A stretch of 64,000 nt of DNA from contig NZ_SRII01000007.1 in NCBI RefSeq assembly GCF_004684095.1, positions 124,001 to 188,000 on the forward strand, given 5' to 3'. This document shows positions 48,746-55,849 of this stretch, in pieces (the stretch's first letter is position 1; each line of letters starts with the position of its first letter). A model generated the notes under the pieces. It made no database searches. It saw only the letters and a list, made by a program, of their open reading frames with translations, and was not told the DNA's origin. This DNA is from Hymenobacter sp. UV11. Lineage in GTDB: Bacteria; Bacteroidota; Bacteroidia; Cytophagales; Hymenobacteraceae. The position numbers were made by a program, and so were the translations under genes.

Positions 48746-50935
48746 ATGGCCATTCTTCGCTTCAAAGCACTCGAACTTGTCGACCAGCGCCAAGCGCTTA
48801 CGGTAAAGCCTTTGGCAGCTCGCCGGTCTGACTCGTTTGGGCAAAACGTGTTCAATCTGGAAGCTATGCGGGCCAACATGCCCGGCGAGTATTTCAAGAA
48901 GCTGCAAGCAGCTGTCAAGCACGGCTCACCCGTTGAGCGCTCGGTAGCTGACGCCGTAGCGGCCGCTATGAAAACCTGGTCTATGGCCAAGGGCGCTACC
49001 CACTACACGCACTGGTTTCAGCCGCTCACCGGCGCTACCGCCGAAAAGCACGACTCCTTCTTTGACCTGAACTCGGATGGTCGGCCGATTGAGAATTTCA
49101 AAGGCTCGGCACTGGTGCAGCAAGAGCCCGACGCCTCTTCGTTCCCCAACGGCGGCATTCGCAACACGTTTGAGGCGCGCGGCTACACCGCCTGGGACCC
49201 CACTTCGCCCGCCTTCATCATTGAAACGGTAGGCACGAAGACGCTCTGCATTCCCACGATTTTCGTGGCCTACACTGGCGAGGCGCTCGACTATAAGGCG
49301 CCGCTGCTCAAGTCGCTGGCCGTGCTGGAAAAAGCTGCTGTGGACGTTTGCCAGTACTTCGATAAGGACGTGCAGCGCGTAAATACTACGCTCGGCATTG
49401 AGCAGGAGTACTTCCTGGTCGATAAGGCGCTCTACGACGCCCGTCCCGACCTGGTAATGACCGGCCGCACGCTGTTTGGCCACGCCTCGGCCAAGGGCCA
49501 GCAGCTCGAAGACCACTACTTCGGCTCGATTCCGCCCCGCGTACACGGCTTCATGTTCGACTTCGAAGAAGAAGCCAACGCCCTCGGTATTCCGCTGCGC
49601 ACCCGTCACAACGAGGTAGCTCCAAACCAGTTTGAGTGCGCGCCCACGTTTGAGGATGCCAACCTGGCCATCGACCACAACCAGCTGCTGATGGATGTGA
49701 TGGACCGCGTAGCCCTGAAGCACAACTTTAAAGTATTGCTGCACGAGAAGCCTTTCGCGGGCGTCAACGGCTCGGGCAAGCACAACAACTGGGCAATGAG
49801 CACCGACACGGGTGTCAACCTGCTCGCGCCCGGCCGCCGGCCCAAGGAAAACCTCCAGTTTCTGGCCTTCTTTATTACGACGGTGAAGGCCGTGCACCGC
49901 TACGGCGACTTGCTGCGCGCCAGCATTGCCTCGGCCAGCAACGACCACCGCCTCGGCGCCAACGAAGCTCCGCCAGCCATCATGTCGGTATTCCTGGGCT
50001 CGATGCTCGATGGCGTACTTGATGAGCTGGAGCGCACCGCTAAGCTGCCGCTTGATAAAGGTGATAACATTTACCTCAAGCTGGGTATTGATAAGATTCC
50101 GGCTATCTTGCTCGACAATACCGACCGCAACCGTACCTCGCCGTTTGCCTTCACCGGCAACAAATTTGAGCTGCGCGCCGTAGGCTCGTCGGCCAACTGC
50201 TCGTCGGCTATGACTACCTTGAACGCGATTGTGGCCGACCAGCTCATCGACTTCAAGGCAGAAGTAGATGAATTGATTGCCCAAGGCAAGAAAAAAGAAG
50301 TGGCTATTGTGGACGTGTTGCGCAGCTACGTTATAACTTCCAAAGACATTCGCTTCGAAGGCAACGGCTATTCGGATGAGTGGCGCGATGAGGCAGCCCG
50401 CCGCGGGCTAGCCAATGTGCCCACTACTCCCCTGGCCCTTGACGCGCTGGTGCGCGAAGATGCCGCCGAGCTATTTGCCCGCCACGGTATCTTGTCGGAG
50501 ATAGAGCTACACGCCCGCCACGAAATTTTGCTGGAGGATTATACCAAAAAGATTCAAATTGAGAGCCGGGTGCTCGGCGACCTGGCCATTAACCACGTCA
50601 TTCCAACGGCCCTCATCTACCAGAATAAGCTTGTGCAAAACGTGCGCGGCCTCCGCGACCTCGGCCTCGATGACGAGAACAGCCAGGTAACGGTACAAAT
50701 GATTAAAGATATTTCGCGCTACGTGTCGACCATTAAAACTACGGTTGATGCCATGCTCGAAGCGCGTAAAGTTGCCAATAAGATTGAAGACGGTCGCGAG
50801 CGCGCCATTGCGTATTGCGACACGGTAAAGGATAAATTCGCGGCAATCCGCCGCGCGGCCGACAAGCTCGAACTGCTTGTAGCCGATGAGGACTGGCCCC
50901 TGGTGAAGTACCGCGAACTTTTGTTCCGGCACTAG
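48746..50935 (+). CDS. glnN: Glutamine synthetase type III
   Basis: 729 residues, the usual size of GSIII (about 700-730, much longer than GSI). Makes glutamine from glutamate, ammonium and ATP as a dodecamer in the cytoplasm. Markers: the N-terminal GSIII region FGQNVFNLEAMRANMPGEYF, MAKGATHYTHWFQPLTGATAEKHDSF (split), GIEQEYFLVD (metal-binding Glu), HEKPFAGVNGSGKHNNWAM (catalytic loop) and NRTSPFAFTGNKFELRAVGS. The GSI-type adenylylation site is absent. Divergent from the porin/amt transcript and flanked by a promoter and terminator of its own. Confidence 0.97.
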   Translation: MAILRFKALELVDQRQALTVKPLAARRSDSFGQNVFNLEAMRANMPGEYFKKLQAAVKHGSPVERSVADAVAAAMKTWSMAKGATHYTHWFQPLTGATAEKHDSFFDLNSDGRPIENFKGSALVQQEPDASSFPNGGIRNTFEARGYTAWDPTSPAFIIETVGTKTLCIPTIFVAYTGEALDYKAPLLKSLAVLEKAAVDVCQYFDKDVQRVNTTLGIEQEYFLVDKALYDARPDLVMTGRTLFGHASAKGQQLEDHYFGSIPPRVHGFMFDFEEEANALGIPLRTRHNEVAPNQFECAPTFEDANLAIDHNQLLMDVMDRVALKHNFKVLLHEKPFAGVNGSGKHNNWAMSTDTGVNLLAPGRRPKENLQFLAFFITTVKAVHRYGDLLRASIASASNDHRLGANEAPPAIMSVFLGSMLDGVLDELERTAKLPLDKGDNIYLKLGIDKIPAILLDNTDRNRTSPFAFTGNKFELRAVGSSANCSSAMTTLNAIVADQLIDFKAEVDELIAQGKKKEVAIVDVLRSYVITSKDIRFEGNGYSDEWRDEAARRGLANVPTTPLALDALVREDAAELFARHGILSEIELHARHEILLEDYTKKIQIESRVLGDLAINHVIPTALIYQNKLVQNVRGLRDLGLDDENSQVTVQMIKDISRYVSTIKTTVDAMLEARKVANKIEDGRERAIAYCDTVKDKFAAIRRAADKLELLVADEDWPLVKYRELLFRH

Positions 50936-50997
50936 CCCCTGGGTTGGAGCCACGGACCAGCGCTGGGTGGGAATTCTCGCTGCGTCCGGGTTTGGAA

Positions 50998-51029
50998 AGG
51001 GTCGTGCCGGGTGGCGCGGCCTTTTTTTG
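50998..51029 (+). terminator. Terminator of glnN
   Basis: GGTCGTGCC pairs with GGCGCGGCC (two G-U pairs) and is followed by TTTTTTT. Located about 65 bases after the stop. Confidence 0.85.
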
Positions 51030-51458
51030 TGTCTATACTTTTGGAATTAGCCTTGGTAGTCCTCTAATAGGCGCCAGGGTCTTTTCGCGCTATCAACTTC
51101 GGCCAGCCTAGGCCAGGTCCGAAGTGAGTTTGCCACCCTTTTGGGTAGGCGTCGCGCCATTCCCCGCGGGGTGCGCGTGCGTGAACCCGCGTAGGTCCAG
51201 GTTGTAAACGCCTGCCATTTTGCCGAAATGGCTATGCAATCACTTGGCCATGTGGGCACTCAGGAGCGGGGGCACGGAACTGAAACGCCGCACGCAGGCC
51301 CCAGGTAGGCACAGCCTTATGCAGCCAGACTTGACAAACGTCAACCTAACTCCCTGATACGCATCATGCAAGCCGGCGGAGGTAGCCGGTAATTTTACGG
51401 CTACACTTTAAGGCCTCCTTGCGGCTGGCCACGGTGTAACTTACTTTTTCCCCGGCTC
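51030..51458. other. Gene-free stretch of about 430 bases
   Basis: A 70-codon frame on the minus strand (51047-51259) has no recognisable features. A + strand run around 51228-51270 translates to QSLGHVGTQERG, vaguely like an integrase end, but no supporting sequence surrounds it. I see no RNA gene or repeat here. Confidence 0.45.
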
Positions 51459-51815
51459 ATGTTTCCCTCCACCATTCTTCCGCTGTTGCCCGTGCACCCG
51501 GCCATGCTACTCGTGATGCTGCCTACCGTGGGCCCCGGTGCCCAGCAGGAAACCCCGCCCGCCCGCACGGCCACTAACCTGATGCTGAATAATTTGCAGT
51601 ACCAGCTCGGCGCCGCTATTCGCGTGCTGAAGGTGGATGAGGGCAGCCACCCCGCCGTAGTCCACGCCTTCGATGGCCGGGGGGTGCCCGCCTTCATTCT
51701 CCTGCGCGACGGTGCGGAGCTGTGGCGTCAGCAGGGCCTGCCCGAAGGCGCGCCCATGGCAGCCTTGCTGCTGAGCAAGCTGGATGGGGCCGCCCTACCC
51801 CTCGCCGAGGGGTAG
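51459..51815 (+). CDS. Thioredoxin-fold protein without a CxxC motif
   Basis: 118 residues. The part from about residue 40 (NLMLNNLQYQLGAAIRVLKV, then GRGVPAFILLRDGAELWRQQG) fits the second half of a thioredoxin fold: strand, helix, cis-Pro (GVPAFILL) and final strand. The N-terminal redox site C-x-x-C is absent, with no Cys in the protein at all, so it cannot be a thiol oxidoreductase. The last 11 residues (LDGAALPLAEG) and the TAG stop are encoded by a perfect palindrome at 51780-51830. It may be an orphan chaperone-like or regulatory thioredoxin-like protein. Confidence 0.7.
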   Translation: MFPSTILPLLPVHPAMLLVMLPTVGPGAQQETPPARTATNLMLNNLQYQLGAAIRVLKVDEGSHPAVVHAFDGRGVPAFILLRDGAELWRQQGLPEGAPMAALLLSKLDGAALPLAEG

Positions 51816-51830
51816 GGCGGCCCCATCCAG
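51780..51830. repeat. Perfect 51-bp palindrome at the 3' end of the thioredoxin-like gene
   Basis: Arms of 25 bases (CTGGATGGGGCCGCCCTACC then CCTCG) pair completely. It contains the stop codon at 51813-51815 and GGGGTAG in both orientations. No T-run follows, so it resembles the other palindromic elements more than a standard terminator. Confidence 0.85.
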
Positions 51831-51968
51831 CGGTCCTGCTCGGCTGGGAGCCGCACAGTCCAGCTGTCGCTGCCGCGTTAGCAAGCAATGCATTGAAAAC
51901 GAAGCAGTAGCTGCGCTTCGATAAGCGCAGCCTGATGTGCTTTGAAACCCTTTCCTACCCCCCCCGCC

Positions 51969-53441
51969 ATGCGCCTCACCATCGAACGAGAATCCGAGAA
52001 AGTATATCCAGACATGAAGCGGGTTATTGCCCGCTATTTTTTTTATGGTGAGGAGCGGGCCCGGCAGGTTATTGGTCGCGTGATGGCCCTGAGCGAGGAA
52101 GCGGTTTTTGGCACCATCTCGCCCATTTTGCAGGAGTACTCCAAGCGCCACCGTAATATTACGCGGGTGCTCAACCGCAACTGTGCCCGGCTGCAACCCT
52201 TGTTTGCGGGGCTGGGCCTGGATTACGAGAAACTGCTGCCTTACCGCAAGCTGCTGATAGGTAGCTACTTCACCCACGAGTACTCCATCGAGTCGGCGGC
52301 GTTTTTCAACCCATCCATTATTGAAGACCCTGACCAGTCGGAACTGCAGGAGGGCGAAAAGCGCGTCATCATCAGCTTTCGGGCCGTGGGCGAGGGGCAT
52401 ATTTCTTCCATCGTTTTTCGCCGGGCGCTGCTCGACAAGGACGCCGACATTCACGTGCTGCCGGCCAGCGTTTACATCGACGAGGCCGAGACGGTGCGTA
52501 GCGCCGAATACCGCAAGGCCGACTTCTTTGCCCAGCCTTTCGCTGCCACCCTCAACCCACAGCTAGTAGCCGAAATTGCCGACCAGCTGGCCGAGCGCTT
52601 CGAGTTTAACCTGCTGCAAAAGACCGTGCTCGAAGCCCAGGCCGCCCAGCCCGACGCCGCCCTCAAACCGGCCTACGACCAGCTGCTCTGGCTAGCCGAA
52701 GCCTACTACGACCTCACGTTTTCGCTTGACACCGATATTTCGGACCGGGTGATATTTCCGGTTTCCGATTTTGAGCGCCGGGGTATCGAAGATGCCCGGT
52801 TTGTGCGCTTCGTGGGCGACGACGGCCAGGTGGTGTACTACGCTACCTACACGGCCTACGACGGCGTGACCATTGCCCCCAAGCTGCTGCGCACCGAAGA
52901 TTTTATCAGCTTCCGGGTAATGCCGCTGCACGGGGCCGGGGCCCACAACAAGAACCTGGCGCTGTTTCCGCGCAAAATCGGGGGGCGCTTCGCCATGATG
53001 TCGCGCATCGACGGCTGGAGCAACTACCTCATGTACTCCGATAACCTCAACATCTGGCAGGCGCCCGTGCAGATTCAGGAGCCGAAAAGCACCTGGGAAT
53101 TCATCCAGATTGGTAACTGCGGCTCGCCCATCGAAACCGCGCACGGCTGGCTCATTATTACTCACGGCGTGGGGCCCATGCGGCGCTACTGCTTGGGCGT
53201 AAGCTTGTTGGACCTCAACGACCCGGCTATCGAAATCGGCCGCCTCACCGAGCCGCTGCTCATTCCCAACAAGGAGGAGCGCGAGGGCTACGTGCCCAAC
53301 GTGCTGTATTCGTGCGGCTCCATTATTCACCAGGGCAAGCTGGTCATCCCCTACGGCCTGTCCGACTACTGCTCGTCGTTTGTGACGGTAGACCTGGCTT
53401 CACTTCTGGAAAAGCTGCTGGACAAGTGCTCGGCGGTGTAG
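51969..53441 (+). CDS. Glycoside hydrolase family 130-like protein
   Basis: 490 residues from the ATG at 51969 (MRLTIERESEKVYPDMKRVI); an upstream ATG at 51942 would add nine Pro-rich residues. A helical N-terminal extension (about 1-100) precedes a five-bladed propeller: SAAFFNPSIIEDPDQS, VIISFRAVGEGHISSIVFR, LFPRKIGGRFAMMSRIDGWSNYL, GNCGSPIETAHGWLIITHGVGP and VIPYGLSDYCSSFVTVDL. This is the larger, unclassified branch of GH130, a family of beta-mannoside phosphorylases and mannosidases. It is convergent with the histidine kinase and GT4 genes; such GH130 proteins often sit beside GT4 enzymes in Bacteroidota. Substrate probably a mannose-containing oligosaccharide (inference). Confidence 0.87.
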   Translation: MRLTIERESEKVYPDMKRVIARYFFYGEERARQVIGRVMALSEEAVFGTISPILQEYSKRHRNITRVLNRNCARLQPLFAGLGLDYEKLLPYRKLLIGSYFTHEYSIESAAFFNPSIIEDPDQSELQEGEKRVIISFRAVGEGHISSIVFRRALLDKDADIHVLPASVYIDEAETVRSAEYRKADFFAQPFAATLNPQLVAEIADQLAERFEFNLLQKTVLEAQAAQPDAALKPAYDQLLWLAEAYYDLTFSLDTDISDRVIFPVSDFERRGIEDARFVRFVGDDGQVVYYATYTAYDGVTIAPKLLRTEDFISFRVMPLHGAGAHNKNLALFPRKIGGRFAMMSRIDGWSNYLMYSDNLNIWQAPVQIQEPKSTWEFIQIGNCGSPIETAHGWLIITHGVGPMRRYCLGVSLLDLNDPAIEIGRLTEPLLIPNKEEREGYVPNVLYSCGSIIHQGKLVIPYGLSDYCSSFVTVDLASLLEKLLDKCSAV

Positions 53442-53466
53442 GAGGGAATGGTTAAAGGAACAGATT

Positions 53467-53503
53467 AGACGGTCATGCTTCGACAAGCGCAGCATGACCG
53501 TCT
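53467..53503. repeat. Short palindromic element between GH130 and histidine kinase genes
   Basis: AGACGGTCATGCT (53467-53479) pairs with AGCATGACCGTCT (53491-53503) around TCGACAAGCGC. The words TTCGACAAGC and AGCATGACCG are shared with the 43441-43606 element. It may end transcription from both convergent genes. Confidence 0.8.
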
Positions 53504-53532
53504 GACGCGCCTTTCCGTAAAATAGCCCTTGG

Positions 53533-54702
53533 TTAGAGGTCGATAAAAAAGGTTGTGCCCTCGTTTTCGCGGCTTGTCAGCCCGATGGTGCCGCCGTGCA
53601 GCCACACTATTTGCTGGGTGATAAACAGGCCCAGGCCCGTGGTGGCTTCCCCGTGGAGGCCCGCGCGGGCGGCGGCGCTGAACTTATCGAAAATGTGCGC
53701 CTGCAGCGCGGGCGCGATGCCCACGCCCGTGTCCTGCACCGTGAGGCGCGCCCGGCCGGCGCGCGCTTCCAGCCGCACCACCACCCGGCCCCCGCTGGGG
53801 GTAAATTTCAGGGCATTGCTGAGCAGATTGGCCACCACCCGGCTGAATTTGTTGGGGTTCAGGTTTGCGGTTACTACCTGCGGCGGCAGCTCCAGCACCA
53901 GGTCAAGCCCTTTGGTGTGCGCAGTGAGGCGATGCACGGTCAGCTGCGCCTCCAAAAAAGCGTTGAGGTTGGTGGGCTCCTTTTTTAGCTGGGTCGCGTC
54001 CAGCTCGCCGAGGTAGAGCACGTCTTTCACGAGCGCATTGGCCTCGGCGCAGGCCTGTTCAATCAGGGCCAACAGCTTGGGGGTTTCGGGTTTGGGGTTG
54101 TCCGCGTCCCGCCGTAGCAGCCCGGTTAGCATCTGAATGTGGGTAATCGGGGTTTTTAGGTCGTGGGCCACCAGGTGCAGAATGGTTTCCTGGGCATCGT
54201 AGAGGCGCTTCAGAGACGCTTCCAGCTCCCTATGCTCGGTGGTATCGATGAGGGTAGTGTAGCCCAATTCTTGGCCTCCGTCGCAAAACAGAATAGAATA
54301 AACCTGGCACCAGAAGGAGGTGCCATCGGTGCGCACCAGGCAGGTGTCGAAGGAAAAGCATGGAATGTGGTGCTTCCACAAGTGCTCCTGCAAGTCGTGC
54401 CAGTCGGCGCGGTAGTGTGGGTGGGTAAAGTCGAGGATGCGCCGGCCCTCCACCTCAGCGCGGTGGGTATAGCCCAGCATGGCCACCAGCGCCGCGTTGG
54501 CCTGCCGGATGGTCAGGTCGGGGTTAATGATTTTCTGCCCCAGAGGCGAATTCTCGAATAGGGTGCGAAAGCGCACCTGGCTTTGCACATACGCACTGGC
54601 GCGTTCTGCCGCTGCCGCCCGGTCGGCCTGCAACTGGTGAAGCTGCGCGCGCAGCGACTGGTTTTCGGCGTTCAGCGAGCGAGACGTAAGGGAAGAGGAC
54701 AT
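53533..54702 (-). CDS. PAS-domain sensor histidine kinase, soluble
   Basis: 389 residues, no membrane helices. A coiled coil covers about 8-42; a PAS domain about 45-160 (RFRTLFENSPLGQKIINPDL, then GYTHRAEVEGRRILDFTHP). HisKA domain with phosphorylation site H180 in LHLVAHDLKTPITHIQ. The ATPase domain has an N-box NPNKFSRVVANLLSNALKFT, G1 DTGVGIAP and G2 TTGLGLFITQQIVW. It lacks a receiver domain and no response regulator gene is adjacent. It sits downstream of the two GT4 genes on the same strand (136 bp), so it may be co-transcribed and sense a cytoplasmic signal. Confidence 0.93.
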   Translation of the reverse strand: MSSSLTSRSLNAENQSLRAQLHQLQADRAAAAERASAYVQSQVRFRTLFENSPLGQKIINPDLTIRQANAALVAMLGYTHRAEVEGRRILDFTHPHYRADWHDLQEHLWKHHIPCFSFDTCLVRTDGTSFWCQVYSILFCDGGQELGYTTLIDTTEHRELEASLKRLYDAQETILHLVAHDLKTPITHIQMLTGLLRRDADNPKPETPKLLALIEQACAEANALVKDVLYLGELDATQLKKEPTNLNAFLEAQLTVHRLTAHTKGLDLVLELPPQVVTANLNPNKFSRVVANLLSNALKFTPSGGRVVVRLEARAGRARLTVQDTGVGIAPALQAHIFDKFSAAARAGLHGEATTGLGLFITQQIVWLHGGTIGLTSRENEGTTFFIDL

Positions 54703-54838
54703 AGCATAGCAGCTGGCTAGGAAGGAGTACGTGGATTACAAAATAGCTAGCAGAAGCTGGGCGCCGGTCCGATGGCGAAGCCATCCGGCCGGTTCACGTG
54801 TGAACGATAGCCGCAGGCAACGCTTTGCAATAGGAGCG

Positions 54839-55849
54839 TTATTCCTTATGCACCAGCTCGTTATACACTGCCAAATAATCGGCCGCCATTTTCTCCTGCG
54901 AAAAATTGGCGCTGGCCCAGGCCCGGCAGGCGGCGCGGCTGAGGGCGCCCAGCTGCTGCACGGCCTCCACGGCCTCGCCCACGCTGTCCACCAAAAAGCC
55001 GGTTTGCCCGTGCTGAATCAGCTCGGGCATGGCCCCTCGGTTGAAGGCGACAACCGGTGTGCCGCACAGCATGGCTTCGGCCACACTCAGGCCAAACGGC
55101 TCGTCGAAATTGATGGGGTGTAATAAGCCTAACGCATTGCCAAGTAGCTTGTTGCGTTGTGCGGGGCCGGCGGCCCCCAGAAACACGATGGTGTCGCTCA
55201 GCAGCGGCTCTACCCGCTCGCGGAAGTAGGCCGCGTCTTGCACGATGCCCGCGATGAGCAGGCGCCGGCCGCTGCGCCGGGCTATCTCGATGGCCTCGGC
55301 CGTACCCTTGTCGGGGTGAATGCGGCCGAAAAACAGCAGGTAGTCCTCGGGCTGCGCCGTGAAGGTGAAGTCGCTCACCCGCAGGCCGTTGTAGACGGTG
55401 GCGGCGTAGGGCAGGCGCGGGCTGCGGTCGGCGTGGCTGATGGAGACGTAGGCCGTGGTGGCGGCGTACTTCTCGTACACGGCCAGAATCTTTTCGGAGG
55501 AAAAGCCATGGATGGTCGTCACCAGGGGGGTAGGGATGAGCCGCGAGTAGGTGAGGGGCAGGAAGTCGAAGTGGTTGTGAATGAGGTCGAACTCCTCGGC
55601 CCGCTCCATCAGGTGGCTGATGTGCAGGCACTCGGCCACTTTGGCGTCCTGGGTGCGGTTTTCCTCGTAGCCCTGCGGCACCACGGCCGCCAGCGTGCCC
55701 GCCGTGGCCGAGTCGGCGGTGGCGAAAAGCGTCACGTCCACGCCCAGCGCCACCAGGCCCTCGGCCACGTTGGACGCCACTTGCTCCCAGGGGCCATAGT
55801 GGCGGGGCGGCGTGCGCCAGGCCACGGGGGCGAGCACGGCTACTTTCAT
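54839..55849 (-). CDS. Glycosyltransferase family 4
   Basis: 336 residues from the ATG at 55849 (MKVAVLAPVAWRTPPRHYGPWEQ split). The ATG overlaps the TGA of the upstream GT gene (ATGA), so translation is probably coupled. N-terminal Rossmann fold with WEQVASNVAEGLVALGVDVTLF, and C-terminal fold with LFFGRIHPDKGTAEAIEIAR and the E-x7-E-like region PFGLSVAEAMLCGTPVVAFN. It is a retaining GT-B enzyme of the short type resembling mannosyltransferases in the GT4 clusters. Together with its upstream partner it likely makes one glycan. Confidence 0.92.
   Translation of the reverse strand: MKVAVLAPVAWRTPPRHYGPWEQVASNVAEGLVALGVDVTLFATADSATAGTLAAVVPQGYEENRTQDAKVAECLHISHLMERAEEFDLIHNHFDFLPLTYSRLIPTPLVTTIHGFSSEKILAVYEKYAATTAYVSISHADRSPRLPYAATVYNGLRVSDFTFTAQPEDYLLFFGRIHPDKGTAEAIEIARRSGRRLLIAGIVQDAAYFRERVEPLLSDTIVFLGAAGPAQRNKLLGNALGLLHPINFDEPFGLSVAEAMLCGTPVVAFNRGAMPELIQHGQTGFLVDSVGEAVEAVQQLGALSRAACRAWASANFSQEKMAADYLAVYNELVHKE

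Noticed and set aside
48926..50284. 452-codon frame opposite glnN
   Set aside because: Antisense shadow; no start context or recognisable domain.
51047..51259. 70-codon minus-strand frame after glnN
   Set aside because: No domain, no promoter and no conservation clue; composition not convincing.
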